A stretch of DNA of 56,775 nucleotides from Methylococcaceae bacterium (GCA_007280895.1 QYQN01000002.1:1-56775); one strand, 5' to 3'; shown: positions 10,207-21,257, counted from the first letter of the stretch. Made by a program: numbers and translations. The notes: a model not told the origin generated them from the letters alone.

Positions 10207-10878
10207 ATGAATTCAAATTGGATTGCTCCTTCAATTTTGTCTGCGAATTTTGCAAAATTAGGGGAAGAGGTTGACAAGGTTTTAGAAGCAGGCGCAGATG
10301 TTGTACATTTTGATGTAATGGATAATCATTTTGTTCCAAATTTAACCATTGGGCCGTTAGTCTGCGAAGCTTTAAGAAAGCATGGTGTTACCGCACCTAT
10401 TGATGTGCATTTAATGATTGAACCCGTTGATCGTATTGTTCCTGATTTTGCTAAAGCAGGCGCGAGTATTATTACTTTTCATCCTGAAGCATCTGTTCAT
10501 ATAGATCGTACTTTACAATTAATTCATGATAATGGTTGTCAAGCTGGCTTGGTGTTTAACCCAGGAACGCCGTTGCATTATTTAGATTATGTGATGGATA
10601 AAATTGACATGATTTTGTTAATGTCTGTAAATCCTGGTTTTGGGGGGCAATCATTTATTCCTTCTGCCCTAACAAAATTACGTCAAGTAAGGCAGCGTAT
10701 TGATGAAAGTGGTTTGAATATTCGTTTGGAAATTGATGGGGGCGTAAAAGTAGATAATATTCGTGAGATTAAAGCTGCTGGGGCTGATACGTTTGTTGCT
10801 GGTTCAGCAATTTTTAATCAACCAGATTACAAGCAAGTGATTGATGCAATGCGAGCAGAGCTTGCTAAAGCAGAGTAA
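10207..10878 (+). CDS. rpe: Ribulose-phosphate 3-epimerase
   Basis: [58 protein letters not shown]. Confidence 0.97.
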   Translation: MNSNWIAPSILSANFAKLGEEVDKVLEAGADVVHFDVMDNHFVPNLTIGPLVCEALRKHGVTAPIDVHLMIEPVDRIVPDFAKAGASIITFHPEASVHIDRTLQLIHDNGCQAGLVFNPGTPLHYLDYVMDKIDMILLMSVNPGFGGQSFIPSALTKLRQVRQRIDESGLNIRLEIDGGVKVDNIREIKAAGADTFVAGSAIFNQPDYKQVIDAMRAELAKAE

Positions 10879-10890
10879 GTAAATTAAAAC

Positions 10891-10930
10891 TCGACAGTTA
10901 ATGGTTGGTTTTGTATTAATTAACTGTCGA
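10891..10930. terminator. Hairpin 3' of rpe (12-bp perfect arms)
   Basis: tcgacagttaat (10891-10902) / attaactgtcga (10919-10930). No strong T-tract, so termination is uncertain. Confidence 0.5.
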
Positions 10931-10967
10931 ATTTAATGGAATGATTAAAATAACGCGCTAAGGCGAA

Positions 10968-11168
10968 TTATTTTTTTAATGACAATGTTTCAGTTCGACC
11001 TTTGACGTCAAAGATCAATTTATCTTCTTTTGCTAGCCAACCAATCGCACGTTGCAATTCTGTTTTTGCAATGCCAGTTTCATTTGCAATTTTTGTTACA
11101 CTCGCTGATTCATTTTGATTAAGATATTCCCAAACTTTTCCTGCGGCATCACCAATGATTTGTTGCAT
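10968..11168 (-). CDS. Small winged-helix DNA-binding protein (DUF2582-like)
   Basis: 66 aa, IGDAAGKVWEYLNQNESASVTKIANETGIAKTELQRAIGWLAKEDKLIF. Confidence 0.75.
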   Translation of the reverse strand: MQQIIGDAAGKVWEYLNQNESASVTKIANETGIAKTELQRAIGWLAKEDKLIFDVKGRTETLSLKK

Positions 11169-11219
11169 ATAAATTACCTTTGAAGTAGTTAAAAAATAGA
11201 AGATTAATGTAAAAAAGTG

Positions 11220-11486
11220 TTAATTTTTTTTATGGGAAAGATCAGGAAGTACAATATTTAGCTCTAACGTTTCCTGATGATCGTCTTGTTCAAAATTAAA
11301 AGAAATAGCTTCTTGGTCTACGTGAATGTATTTTTTTATTACTTCTAGTAATTCTTTTTGTAATTGCGGTAAATAAGATGGCTGATTTCGTGACGAACGT
11401 TCGTGAGCGACAAGTATTTGCAATCTTTCTTTTGCAACGGCCGCTGTACTGGTTCTGGTTGATCTAAAATAATCTAGTAAATTCAC
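11220..11486 (-). CDS. minE: Cell division topological specificity factor MinE
   Basis: MNLLDYFRSTRTSTAAVAKERLQILVAHERSSRNQPSYLPQLQKELLEVIKKY; directly downstream of minD. Confidence 0.97.
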   Translation of the reverse strand: MNLLDYFRSTRTSTAAVAKERLQILVAHERSSRNQPSYLPQLQKELLEVIKKYIHVDQEAISFNFEQDDHQETLELNIVLPDLSHKKN

Positions 11487-12296
11487 CTACTTACCTCCAA
11501 ATAGCTTTCCGAACAATCCTTTTTTCTCGTCAATAAATCGATGGGGTTTCTCTTCTCCTAAATAGCGAGCAACTATGTCTGCGTAGGCTTGTCCTGCATC
11601 GCTTTTTTCATCTAGAATGACTGGTGTGCCTGAATTTGATGCGTTAAGAACTGATTTTGATTCAGGAGTCACGCCTAATAAATGCAGCGATAGAATTTCT
11701 TGAACGTCATTTACACTTAACATTTCACCTAATTTAACGCGATCTGGCGAGTAGCGGGAGAGAATTAGGTATTCTTTAATGGGTTCTTCGTTTAATTCAG
11801 CGCGACGTGATTTGCTTGCTAATAAACCTAGCATACGATCAGAATCACGCACTGAAGAGACTTCAGGATTGGTTACTACAAAGGCATCATCAGCAAAATA
11901 CATGGCTAAATGCGCACCTTTTTCAATCCCCGCTGGCGAGTCGCAAACAATATAGTCAAAGGTTTTTGACAGCTCGTCTAATATTTTACCCACACCTTCA
12001 AGACTTAATGAATCTTTGTCGCGTGTTTGTGAGGCGGGGAGTATATAAAGATTATCGCAATGTTTGTCGCGTATTAATGCCTGATTAAGTGTTGCTTCAC
12101 CGTTTATGACATTAACAAAGTCATAGACGACTCGTCGTTCACAGCCCATGATTAAGTCGAGATTTCGTAGCCCTACATCAAAATCAATAACTGCGGTTTT
12201 ATGTCCCTTTTTTGCCAGTCCCATTGATACTGCTGCACTGGTAGTTGTTTTTCCAACACCTCCTTTACCGGAGGTTACGACGATTATTCTTGCCAC
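11487..12296 (-). CDS. minD: Septum site-determining protein MinD
   Basis: MARIIVVTSGKGGVGKTTTSAAVSMGLAKKGHKTAVIDFDVGLRNLDLIMGCERR; C-terminal amphipathic KKGLFGKLFG. Confidence 0.98.
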   Translation of the reverse strand: MARIIVVTSGKGGVGKTTTSAAVSMGLAKKGHKTAVIDFDVGLRNLDLIMGCERRVVYDFVNVINGEATLNQALIRDKHCDNLYILPASQTRDKDSLSLEGVGKILDELSKTFDYIVCDSPAGIEKGAHLAMYFADDAFVVTNPEVSSVRDSDRMLGLLASKSRRAELNEEPIKEYLILSRYSPDRVKLGEMLSVNDVQEILSLHLLGVTPESKSVLNASNSGTPVILDEKSDAGQAYADIVARYLGEEKPHRFIDEKKGLFGKLFGGK

Positions 12297-12319
12297 AAAA
12301 TAGTTCCTTTGGATGATTA

Positions 12320-13063
12320 TTAGTCAATATCTTGGATGATTAAGGTATGTTCTTGAAGATAGATTTGTACGGGCTTATTATGATAGAACGCTTGCAAATC
12401 TTCGCTAATTTTATAATTTCCTGCAATAGAAATTAGTTCTGCTTGTAAGTCTGAGCAAAAAATACGCGCATTAGTGTTGCCCAAAACGCCAGCTAACACA
12501 CGCCCTTTTAAGCTATTGTATACATGAATGTTGCCTTCGGCTAAAATTTCTGCACCCGGACTGACCTGAGAAAGAATAATCAAATCCCCGTTTGAGTATA
12601 CGCGCTGTCCAGATCGAACAGGCTGAGTAATTAATAATGTCTGTGATTCTTTAGCTGTGACGGGTTCTTGTTGTGAGGGCGTTTTTGGTGTTGTATTAGG
12701 TGACTGTAAGTTGTGGTATTGCGAGTAAACTGGAATGCGCAACGCTAGTGCTTTATTATTTTGCGCTTCATTACCACCGCGAATCCCAATAGGTAATAAT
12801 CCTGCTTTTTGAATGACACGAGTTAATTCTTCAATATCAATTGATAGATCTTGTTCGTTTAAAAAACTTAAATCAAATACAACGGGAGAATTTTTAAAGA
12901 ACTCTGGAGCAAGCGAAATTTTTGTGTGAAGTTGTGTGTCTATTAGATTTAATGCATTCGATGAAAGCATTAAAACAGGAACGGGAAAGCTGCTGCTTTT
13001 GAATTCCAGGATAGTGTCTGTGAATGGGTTGTTTTTTGAAACTTTTGGCATGCATTGAATCAA
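12320..13063 (-). CDS. minC: Septum site-determining protein MinC
   Basis: VRSGQRVYSNGDLIILSQVSPGAEILAEGNIHVYNSLKGRVLAGVLGNTNARIFCSDLQAELISIAGNY. Start may be a few codons downstream. Confidence 0.95.
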   Translation of the reverse strand: MIQCMPKVSKNNPFTDTILEFKSSSFPVPVLMLSSNALNLIDTQLHTKISLAPEFFKNSPVVFDLSFLNEQDLSIDIEELTRVIQKAGLLPIGIRGGNEAQNNKALALRIPVYSQYHNLQSPNTTPKTPSQQEPVTAKESQTLLITQPVRSGQRVYSNGDLIILSQVSPGAEILAEGNIHVYNSLKGRVLAGVLGNTNARIFCSDLQAELISIAGNYKISEDLQAFYHNKPVQIYLQEHTLIIQDID

Positions 13064-13176
13064 TAGTAATTTTTTTCATAGATTCTAACATTGCTAAGTA
13101 AAAAAATCATTGATCAATGTGATTGATTACTGCTTACTTAAAGATGAAAGCAGTGTAGATAATGCTTAAAAATGAA

Positions 13177-13209
13177 AAGGGAGCTTAGATACGATCTAAA
13201 AACTCCCTT
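13177..13209 (-). terminator. Intrinsic terminator downstream of rpsI
   Basis: On the minus strand AAGGGAG...TTTAGATCGTATCTAA...CTCCCTT followed by TTCATTTTT. Confidence 0.7.
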
Positions 13210-13229
13210 AACATAAGTAGAAAGAAATA

Positions 13230-13622
13230 TTAACGTTTTGAGTACTGAGGACGTTTTCTTGCTTTGTGTAAGCCGACTTTTTTTCTTTCAACAATACGAG
13301 AATCACGCGTTACGAACCCAGCTTTTCTAAGTGCAGGGCGTAATGTTTCATCATATACCATCAGTGCGCGAGTAAGTCCGTGACGAATTGCGCCGGCCTG
13401 GCCTGAAGGGCCACCGCCTTTTACAAACACATTCACATCAAAGTTATTTACCATTTCAACGCATTCTAGCGGTTGACGAGATACCATTTGGTCAGTTTTA
13501 CGGCCAAAGTAATCTTCAATTGTTTTCGAGTTAATGGTTATTTTTCCAGTGCCTTTTGTTGCGTAAACTCGTGCAATTGCACTTTTACGACGACCGGTTC
13601 CGTAATACTGAGCTGCTGTCAT
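13230..13622 (-). CDS. rpsI: 30S ribosomal protein S9
   Basis: [21 protein letters not shown]...[17 protein letters not shown]. Confidence 0.99.
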   Translation of the reverse strand: MTAAQYYGTGRRKSAIARVYATKGTGKITINSKTIEDYFGRKTDQMVSRQPLECVEMVNNFDVNVFVKGGGPSGQAGAIRHGLTRALMVYDETLRPALRKAGFVTRDSRIVERKKVGLHKARKRPQYSKR

Positions 13623-13633
13623 GATTTACTCGC

Positions 13634-14062
13634 TTATAATTCTAAAAATTTTGGCTGTTGGGCTTGATGTTCATGCTCAGGACCCACATAAACTTTTAAT
13701 TTTTTAAACATTGCACGCCCTAAAGGGTTGTTTGGTAACATTCCTTTGACCGCTGTTGTAATAATGCGATCAGGAAATGTGCTTCTTAATTTGCCAAGGG
13801 TAGTCGTTTTTAAATTGCCAATATAGCCAGTATGGTGTTGGTAAAGTTTGTCTTTTTCTTTATTGCCAGTCACGCCTATTTTTTCAGCATTGACAACAAT
13901 AATATAATCGCCCGTATCAACGTGAGGCGTATATTCTGGCTTATGCTTGCCGCGTAGGCGACGTGCAATTTCAGAAGCAAGGCGACCTAACGTCTTGCCT
14001 TCTGCATCAACTACGTACCAATCACGCTTAACTTCTGCTGGTTTTGCACTAAATGTTTTCAT
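13634..14062 (-). CDS. rplM: 50S ribosomal protein L13
   Basis: 142 aa, [50 protein letters not shown]. Confidence 0.99.
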   Translation of the reverse strand: MKTFSAKPAEVKRDWYVVDAEGKTLGRLASEIARRLRGKHKPEYTPHVDTGDYIIVVNAEKIGVTGNKEKDKLYQHHTGYIGNLKTTTLGKLRSTFPDRIITTAVKGMLPNNPLGRAMFKKLKVYVGPEHEHQAQQPKFLEL

Positions 14063-14153
14063 CGTTTTGGTTTTCTATTCGTTTTACAATTAAATCTCAA
14101 TAAATAAGAGCGAGGATTATACTAATAAACGGCAAATTTACAATAAGTTTTTG

Positions 14154-15518
14154 TTAGAGTTTTATGTTTAACGCATGTAATTTACGATAAAGATGGGTTC
14201 TTTCTATGCCGACAGCCGCTGATAATTTAGCGACACTCCCACCTGAGCGTTCAAAATGATATTCTAAGTAGGCTTTTTCAAAATGATCGCGCGCCTCTCT
14301 AAGTGGAAAATTAAAGAAATCTGGACTGAGCGATGAGATGCTTAGGCTTCTATTCATTGTTCCTAATGCGTTTTTAACTTCATCAAGTTCAATATCCTCG
14401 CCTACGCCCAAAATTAATAATTGTTGTACTAAATTTTTTAATTCCCTTACGTTGCCTTGCCAATAATAATTTCTTAAGTAATTTTGTGCTGCCATTGAAA
14501 ATCGTCGAAAAGCGACTTTATCTTGGTTGACAAAATAGTCGACATAAAAACTCAAAAGTGCTGGAATATCTTCGTTATGTTCTCTAAGAGGCTGTATTTC
14601 TAAGGTAATTTCATTTAGCAAATAATATAAATCTTGTCGAAAGCGATTAGACTTCACTTCCACATCCAAAGAAATTCGAGTTGATGCAATGATTCTAATA
14701 TCTACATGGATTAACTCCTTGCCGCCAATGCGCATAAATGTGTTAGAGGCTAAGGTGCTATAAAGCTTAAGCTGTGTTTCTTTATCCATGTCGGCTATTT
14801 CAGCTAAAAACAACGTACCGTGGTTTGCTTGCTCTAAAAAGCCAGGATAAATTTTATTGTCGTGTTCTTTACCAAAAAATTCCACAGCAACATTTTCCGT
14901 AAAGATACTGCCAACAGACACATTAATAAAAAGGCCTTTTCGGTGTGGACTGTGATTATGTAAATAGCGTGCATACAGCTCTTTGCCGACCCCAGCTTCA
15001 CCCGTTAATAAAATGCGTGCATCATGCTGCGCCAAGCGTTTAAGTTGATCTTTAGTGCGAGCTACTGTGGCACTTTTTCCCACAGGTTCTATGTCATTAA
15101 TTGATTGTTGATGCTTGCTAGCAAATTGCTCGGATTTAAGGTTGCCAGACGCTAGGGCGTGATCAACAACTAATAATAATTTAGCTAATGACAAGGGCTT
15201 TTCTAAGAAATCATACGCACCTAGGCGCGTTGCTTCCACAGCGGTTTCCACCGAGCCATGACCTGACATCATCACCACAGGACAAAGTTTAGGATCTTCT
15301 GCAACCCATTCTTTTAATAAAGAAATGCCGTCAATATCAGGCATCCAAATGTCCAGTAGAATTAAATTTGGTTGCTTAGATTGTTTTAATTTTTTTGCAG
15401 CAATAGCATTTTCTGCCATGGTTACTTCATAGCCTTCATCTTCTAATATTTCACTGACTAGTTGACAGATATCTGTTTCATCATCAACGACAAGAATGCG
15501 CGGTTTAGTAAAATTCAT
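14154..15518 (-). CDS. ntrX: NtrX-like response regulator with atypical AAA+ domain and Fis-type HTH
   Basis: Receiver ILVVDDETDICQLVSEILEDEGYEV; LLTGEAGVGKELYARYLHNHSPHRKGLFINVSV; C-term SGGSVAKLSAAVGIERTHLYRKLHALNI. The ORF extends to 15584; MNFTKPRILVVDDE (15518) is the likelier start. Confidence 0.9.
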   Translation of the reverse strand: MNFTKPRILVVDDETDICQLVSEILEDEGYEVTMAENAIAAKKLKQSKQPNLILLDIWMPDIDGISLLKEWVAEDPKLCPVVMMSGHGSVETAVEATRLGAYDFLEKPLSLAKLLLVVDHALASGNLKSEQFASKHQQSINDIEPVGKSATVARTKDQLKRLAQHDARILLTGEAGVGKELYARYLHNHSPHRKGLFINVSVGSIFTENVAVEFFGKEHDNKIYPGFLEQANHGTLFLAEIADMDKETQLKLYSTLASNTFMRIGGKELIHVDIRIIASTRISLDVEVKSNRFRQDLYYLLNEITLEIQPLREHNEDIPALLSFYVDYFVNQDKVAFRRFSMAAQNYLRNYYWQGNVRELKNLVQQLLILGVGEDIELDEVKNALGTMNRSLSISSLSPDFFNFPLREARDHFEKAYLEYHFERSGGSVAKLSAAVGIERTHLYRKLHALNIKL

Positions 15519-15526
15519 TTTTGATA

Positions 15527-17680
15527 TTAATTTTTTACGTGATAAGCAGGAAATTGAAGAATAAAGCCAGCCCCTTTTTGGCAACGTGTATCAACCCAAA
15601 TGGCGCCGCCATGTTCTTCAATTATTTTCTTTACAATTGTTAGGCCCAAGCCAGTGCCTTTTGCTTTAGTGGTAACGTAGGGTTCAAAAATTTCTTTAAT
15701 ATGCTCTTCTTTGATACCAGGGCCATCGTCGTGCAGAGCGATTTCTATGAAGTGCGTGTCGTTTTTTTGTACGCGATGTAAATGTATTTCTATGGTGCCT
15801 TTTGATTCAATTGCTTCTAAGGCATTTTTGATTAAATTATGGAGAATTTGTCGAATACTAACTGGATCACCATTGATGAGTAACGTCTCTGAATGAAAAT
15901 GTGTTTTAAATTTTACCCCTGATTTTAATACATAAAGTGCTAAAACTTCTTGAATTAATAGTGATAAATCGACAATGACGGTTTGTTTTTTGGAAGGTTT
16001 GGCATATTCTGAAAAATCATCCACCATTTCTTTCATGGCTTCAACTTGTTGCACAATAGTTCTTGTTGAACGTTGCAACATATTGGCGTCTGCAACGTCA
16101 AGTTTAGCGGCAAGCTTATGTTGCAAACGTTCAGCAGAAAGCTGAATTGGCGTCAGTGGATTTTTTATTTCATGCGCTAAGCGTCGCGCCACTTCCCCCC
16201 ATGCTGCATTTTTTTGTGCTTGAATTAAATCGGTGACATCATCAAATACCACGACGGCACCAATACGTAGCCCCTCTTGTGAGAATAACGGCGTCCCTCG
16301 GCAAAGGAGTTCTTGACGACCTTTAGCGCCTAAAAATGCAATACGTTGTTCCCAAATATCATCTGCCTGTTCCAGTAAGCGTTGCAGTAACTTTAAAGGT
16401 TCAGATAATTCAATAGCACTATCTGTTAATTGCAGCAAGCTTCTACCAATAAAATGCGTAACGGGAATATGAAAAATCCGGTACGCAGCTTGATTGACTG
16501 TGCGTATGTTAAACGCAGCATCAAAGCTAATCACACCAGCCGTTATATTCGCTAAAATAGTTTCTAAGTAAGCGCGTTGATTTTCTATTTCAACGCCTGC
16601 TAAACGGGATTCATTTTGTGCTTTAGCAATGCGTTGCGTCATGGCATTAAAGGATTCAACTAAAAAACCTAAATCATCGTGGGCGGTCACCGGCACAAGC
16701 TGATCATAACGTCCTGCAGCAACCGCTTGCGTGCCTTTAACCAATTCCTTTACGGGCGCAATAATATGCCTAATGCTGATAAAGGCGGCCCAAATAGCGG
16801 CGAGTAAGCTCATCAGTAAAACAAGTGACAAGGCCAGCGTAAAGCTGAGTTTTAATGAATGCCTAAGAAAATGCATTTCTTTATAGCGCACAAAAGCAAA
16901 TTCAACTGAATCAGCTAAGTCGGCAATTCTTACGGGAACAGGGTACAGAGCTTGAAGATAATAAGGTTGTTGCGCTTTAATATTGATAATGACACGAATC
17001 ATTAGCTCATTTTTATGCAATGGCGTGAGTGCCACATAATCTTCATTTTGCCTTAATTGTAGCCAAATGGATTCATCAGGAAGGTTGGGTAAAATATCGC
17101 TGGGATTATTGCTGCTTGAGGCAATGATTTTACCAGGACGCGAAAAAAGAGTAATTTCTGATGCTTCGGATTGATTTCTTAACTGCTCAATTTCCATCGT
17201 CATCATGCTAGGTGACGTTGATTCAAGTATTGTTGTGAACTGTTGTGTTTGCTTTAAATGCCAGCGCATTCTCTGATCTAAAGAGGCTTGGCTTAATTCA
17301 AGCGAGTCTTCCATAGCGCGATCAATTTCAACATTAAACCAGCTATCAATGCCTTGATGTAAGAACTGCATGGAAAAATAAAACACAATTGATGTGGGCG
17401 ACAGCGCAAGAATGATAAAAAATGACAGCATTCTTATGGTTAATTTTGACCCGGCTTCTTTTTTTTTAAATTGCTGAGTAAGAGTAATAATGTTGGCAAT
17501 AACTAAACCCAATAACACAATGGAACCCAATGCATTAATGAGAAAAAGCCACGAATAAAGCTCGCCCAATGCAGAAGATTCTTGGGTTGCAGAGCTCATT
17601 AATTGTAATGACAGTAAGATAAAACTGAACAAAATAATGACAGTAAAATTAATACGTGGATTTATTTTGTGAGTGGCCAT
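15527..17680 (-). CDS. ntrY: NtrY-like membrane sensor histidine kinase (HAMP, PAS, HisKA, HATPase)
   Basis: RRLAHEIKNPLTPIQLSAERLQHK, DDGPGIKEEHIKEIFEPYVTTKAKGTGLGLTIVKKIIEEHGG; partner of the ntrX gene. Confidence 0.93.
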   Translation of the reverse strand: MATHKINPRINFTVIILFSFILLSLQLMSSATQESSALGELYSWLFLINALGSIVLLGLVIANIITLTQQFKKKEAGSKLTIRMLSFFIILALSPTSIVFYFSMQFLHQGIDSWFNVEIDRAMEDSLELSQASLDQRMRWHLKQTQQFTTILESTSPSMMTMEIEQLRNQSEASEITLFSRPGKIIASSSNNPSDILPNLPDESIWLQLRQNEDYVALTPLHKNELMIRVIINIKAQQPYYLQALYPVPVRIADLADSVEFAFVRYKEMHFLRHSLKLSFTLALSLVLLMSLLAAIWAAFISIRHIIAPVKELVKGTQAVAAGRYDQLVPVTAHDDLGFLVESFNAMTQRIAKAQNESRLAGVEIENQRAYLETILANITAGVISFDAAFNIRTVNQAAYRIFHIPVTHFIGRSLLQLTDSAIELSEPLKLLQRLLEQADDIWEQRIAFLGAKGRQELLCRGTPLFSQEGLRIGAVVVFDDVTDLIQAQKNAAWGEVARRLAHEIKNPLTPIQLSAERLQHKLAAKLDVADANMLQRSTRTIVQQVEAMKEMVDDFSEYAKPSKKQTVIVDLSLLIQEVLALYVLKSGVKFKTHFHSETLLINGDPVSIRQILHNLIKNALEAIESKGTIEIHLHRVQKNDTHFIEIALHDDGPGIKEEHIKEIFEPYVTTKAKGTGLGLTIVKKIIEEHGGAIWVDTRCQKGAGFILQFPAYHVKN

Positions 17681-18246
17681 GATGTCCAGTTACTTGAAAG
17701 TGACCATTGGTGATTAAGGCGAGCAAAGGGGCGCAAAGGAAGAGGTAGCGCATCAAGATTAAACACTATTTTTATTTTAATGGTGGTCGCAGCTGGAGTT
17801 GATACGGCATGTTGGGCAATAACCGGCAGTGCTTTTATCTGTGATATGGAGGCTAGCGCGTTGGCTAGCTGTGAGAAATTAAAGGTTTCCCCTGTTTCTT
17901 CATTATTGACACGATACATATTTAGTAAGGCATGGTATCTGAGTTGATAATGAAGGTTGTGTTCGACCAGTGTTTTGGCAAGAAAAAACACCTGTTGTTC
18001 TGCTTTTATACGAATAGTCCAAAATAAAGGCACACCATTTTGCAATGCTTCCAGAGCTTCAGGACTGAGTTGGTAGGTAATCTGTGCAGAAACAACATAG
18101 GCATCGTCAACTACGCTAATCTTGACTTTATTAATGTGGGCTTGGTAATCATCGGCATCACTCATGGGGGATAAGCACATGCAAAATACCCACAGTACAG
18201 TAAGTAAACAGTGCTGACGTAGATTATTTTTTATGCAAACAAGCAT
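17662..18246 (-). CDS. DUF4390 domain protein (ntrYX-associated)
   Basis: HINKVKISVVDDAYVVSAQITYQLSPEALEALQNGVPLFWTIRI. The ORF extends to 18381 but overlaps rsmB; M46 (18246) is the proposed start. Confidence 0.8.
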   Translation of the reverse strand: MLVCIKNNLRQHCLLTVLWVFCMCLSPMSDADDYQAHINKVKISVVDDAYVVSAQITYQLSPEALEALQNGVPLFWTIRIKAEQQVFFLAKTLVEHNLHYQLRYHALLNMYRVNNEETGETFNFSQLANALASISQIKALPVIAQHAVSTPAATTIKIKIVFNLDALPLPLRPFARLNHQWSLSSNWTSWPLTK

Positions 18247-19513
18247 AATAAAAGCCATCCATATTTGCCTCACCAGTAAGGATTTGGCGACCATAACGAC
18301 CAGCACAGCCCCACTCAGCATTAATAATAGCGTGTTCGGCATCAGCTGTTTTTGCAATAAAGTGTTCAATTTGCAATTCATTTTCTTGCTTTAAAATTGA
18401 ACAGGTGGCGTACACCAGCAAGCCATTAGGTGCTAACAGTGGCCAAATTGCCTGAAGTAGCGCTGCTTGTAGGTGAACCAAGTCAGCTATGTCGTCAGCG
18501 TGACGTAAATACTTTATGTCTGGATGACGACGGATGACGCCTAACGCAGAACACGGCGCGTCCAGCAAAATGCGCTCAAAGAGGATGCCGTCCCACCACG
18601 ATGCTGTGTTGAGCGCATCAGCAGTCATTAATTTTGCGGTGAATTGTAAGCGCGTTAAATTTTCAACTACGCGCTCCATGCGTTTATTGTCGATATCAAT
18701 AGCGGTTAAGGAGCACTTAGGAGCCAGCTCTAAAATATGAGTGGTTTTTCCGCCCGGGGCTGCGCATACATCTAAAACACGTTGCCCTGCTTCAAGATTT
18801 AATAAAGAGGCGGCCAGTTGCGCAGCCGTATCTTGAATTGAGACAAAGCCTTCGGCAAATTTAGGCAATTGAGTTATATCGCAAGGATGCTTAAGGTGCA
18901 GTGCAGTGGGGCAAACGGTGCTAATTTCTGCCTCAATAGCCTGTTGCGCAAGCAACTCAAGATACTCAGGCGGACTGATTTTTGTCTGATTAACGCGCAG
19001 CACCATAGGGGCTTGTTGATTATTGGCGGTCAATATTGCCACGCTTTGCTCGGGCCAATCATTAGTAATGGCTTCAATAAGCCAATTAGGGTGTGAGTAA
19101 CGCGTGTTAGCGTGTTGATCAGCCTGAGCGTCAAGGGTCTCACGTTCGCGCAGATAAGCTCTAAGCAGCGCATTGATTAAGGCTTTAGCCCAGGTGTTCT
19201 TTTTTAAGGCGGATACTGTTTCTGAAACAGCCGCGTGTGGTTTGACGCGCATGAAGGCTAATTGATACAAACCAAGGTAAATAAGTGCTTTTACCTCAGT
19301 ATCTTTCACTGGCTTTTGAGCCAAGCACGTAAGAATAAAATTTAGTCGTTCAAGATGTCTGCATACGCCATAACACAAGGCTTGCACAAAGGCTTGATCT
19401 TTCGGGGAAGTGAGTTTTTTTAAGTGAAGGTCAAGCGCATGGGTTAAGGATTGCCCATTATCTAAAACGTGAATTAAAACCTGGGCTGCGATGTATCGTG
19501 TATTTATGCTCAA
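18224..19513 (-). CDS. rsmB: 16S rRNA m5C967 methyltransferase
   Basis: GFVSIQDTAAQLAASLLNLEAGQRVLDVCAAPGGKTTHILEL, ILLDAPCSALGVIRRHPDIK, LLVYATCSILKQENE. Confidence 0.97.
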   Translation of the reverse strand: MSINTRYIAAQVLIHVLDNGQSLTHALDLHLKKLTSPKDQAFVQALCYGVCRHLERLNFILTCLAQKPVKDTEVKALIYLGLYQLAFMRVKPHAAVSETVSALKKNTWAKALINALLRAYLRERETLDAQADQHANTRYSHPNWLIEAITNDWPEQSVAILTANNQQAPMVLRVNQTKISPPEYLELLAQQAIEAEISTVCPTALHLKHPCDITQLPKFAEGFVSIQDTAAQLAASLLNLEAGQRVLDVCAAPGGKTTHILELAPKCSLTAIDIDNKRMERVVENLTRLQFTAKLMTADALNTASWWDGILFERILLDAPCSALGVIRRHPDIKYLRHADDIADLVHLQAALLQAIWPLLAPNGLLVYATCSILKQENELQIEHFIAKTADAEHAIINAEWGCAGRYGRQILTGEANMDGFYYACLHKK

Positions 19514-20436
19514 CCCAATGTTACTCCGTTAAGTGTGTGGGCATTTAAAAATGCGTCTGCGGATATTTTTTTGCCGCCTGGGAGCTGTACTTCAAGTAAC
19601 CGTAATTGCCCATCACCTGTTGCAACATGGATGTGTTTATTTTCGATAGTCACTGAGCCAGGTAATAAACCTGTTGTAGGATTTGTTATCGTTTCTGCTA
19701 ACCAGATTCGTAGAATATGCTCGTGGAACTGCGTTTGGGCAACCGGCCAAGCATTTAAGCCTCTAATTTTATTAATTAACTGCGCCGTGGATTGATGCCA
19801 ATCTAGCGGTGCTTCAGCTTTATTTATTTTTTCAGCATAGGTAACTAAGTCTTCATCTTGCCGTTCAGGCATCAGCGTATTATTAGCGAGTTGTGCCAAT
19901 ACTTTTGCTAAGCCGAGTGCCCCCAGTTCGGCAAGAGCATCGTGCACGGTGCTGGAGGTATCGTGCGGAGACAGTGCGTAGGTTTCTTTATGTAACATAT
20001 CACCTGCATCTAATTTTTTAATAATACGCATCACCGTAATACCTGTTTCAATATCACCTGCCATGATTGCGCGTTGAATAGGTGCCGCACCACGCCAACG
20101 GGGCAGTAACGAACCATGCACATTAAGGCAACCTAGACGTGGTATATCTAACACAGCCTGAGGTAAAATCATGCCATACGCGACAACAATCATTAGGTCA
20201 GGTTTAAGGTCTTCGATACGTTGCCAGTGCTCTTGCGCGTTAAGCGATAATGGCTGATAAACAGGTAAATTATGCTGTAATGCTAATTCTTTTATTGGGC
20301 TAGGATGCAACTGTCGACCACGTCCAGAGGGTCGGTCAGGCTGCGTGTATACCGCCGCGATTTGCTTATTAGCCGTTAATAACATTTGTAAACTTGGGAC
20401 TGCAAACGCTGGTGTGCCAGCAAAAATAATATTCAT
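19510..20436 (-). CDS. fmt: Methionyl-tRNA formyltransferase
   Basis: [49 protein letters not shown]. Confidence 0.98.
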   Translation of the reverse strand: MNIIFAGTPAFAVPSLQMLLTANKQIAAVYTQPDRPSGRGRQLHPSPIKELALQHNLPVYQPLSLNAQEHWQRIEDLKPDLMIVVAYGMILPQAVLDIPRLGCLNVHGSLLPRWRGAAPIQRAIMAGDIETGITVMRIIKKLDAGDMLHKETYALSPHDTSSTVHDALAELGALGLAKVLAQLANNTLMPERQDEDLVTYAEKINKAEAPLDWHQSTAQLINKIRGLNAWPVAQTQFHEHILRIWLAETITNPTTGLLPGSVTIENKHIHVATGDGQLRLLEVQLPGGKKISADAFLNAHTLNGVTLG

Positions 20437-20957
20437 GAGGCGTTTTTTTCTAAGCGTTGGATTTTTTGTAGCTTTGCTTTAATGCGATGCCGTTTTAAAG
20501 TTGATAAATAATCAACAAATAATTTTCCATCCAGATGATCCATTTCGTGTTGAATACACACAGCAAGTAAATCTTGGGCTTCAAGCTCAAAGTGTTGACC
20601 AAATTTATCAAGTGCTTTAACACGAATGTGTTCGCTGCGTTTGACGCTTTCAAAAAAGCCAGGGACAGACAGGCAGCCTTCTTCAGAATCTTTATTGCCT
20701 TCTTTGATTAACAATTCAGGATTGATAAGGCACAGAGGATCATTTTTTTCTTCACTAATATCAATAACAATAATGCGTTGATGGACATTAATTTGGGTGG
20801 CTGCTAAACCGATGCCATTGGCTTGGTACATGGTTTCCAGCATATCGTCGATTAGCGATTGAATTTTTTCGTCCACTGAGTGGACGGGAACAGCTTTTTT
20901 TCGCAGGCGATTATCTGGAAATTCAAGAATCGTTAAAATGCTCAACAAGTTCTCCAT
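20433..20957 (-). CDS. def: Peptide deformylase
   Basis: [44 protein letters not shown]. Confidence 0.98.
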   Translation of the reverse strand: MENLLSILTILEFPDNRLRKKAVPVHSVDEKIQSLIDDMLETMYQANGIGLAATQINVHQRIIVIDISEEKNDPLCLINPELLIKEGNKDSEEGCLSVPGFFESVKRSEHIRVKALDKFGQHFELEAQDLLAVCIQHEMDHLDGKLFVDYLSTLKRHRIKAKLQKIQRLEKNAS

Positions 20958-21161
20958 TAGATAAAGTTAAGTTGACGAATTCTATATGAAATCATTGCAT
21001 CTGCAAACAGCAAGCCAGCAAGAGTAGCGATTCTCATTATGATAAAAAACCTGACTACGCTGAATAAGCATAGTGTTACGTAGCAAAGCTTAAGTTGTCA
21101 GGCATGACCTAGCAATTGCTCAGTTTTAAGTTGGCGGTCTCAGTTTCTATTAAATGATTAA

Positions 21162-21180
21162 AATAATCACAATCATTATT
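21162..21180. promoter_or_regulatory. Candidate Fur box upstream of the MFP/OMF pair
   Basis: AATAATCACAATCATTATT matches 15/19 of the Fur consensus GATAATGATAATCATTATC; 78 bp before the start at 21258. Confidence 0.35.
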
Positions 21181-21257
21181 ACATTCTGAGTAATTTTGTA
21201 ACATACTGTTTAACTATGTTTTTACAGATTTAAATCCTCATTGAAATTTTAAAAAAT

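Noticed and set aside
13108-13119. Palindrome cattgatcaatg upstream of minC
   Set aside because: Only 12 bp and AT-rich; no match to a specific operator that I could defend.
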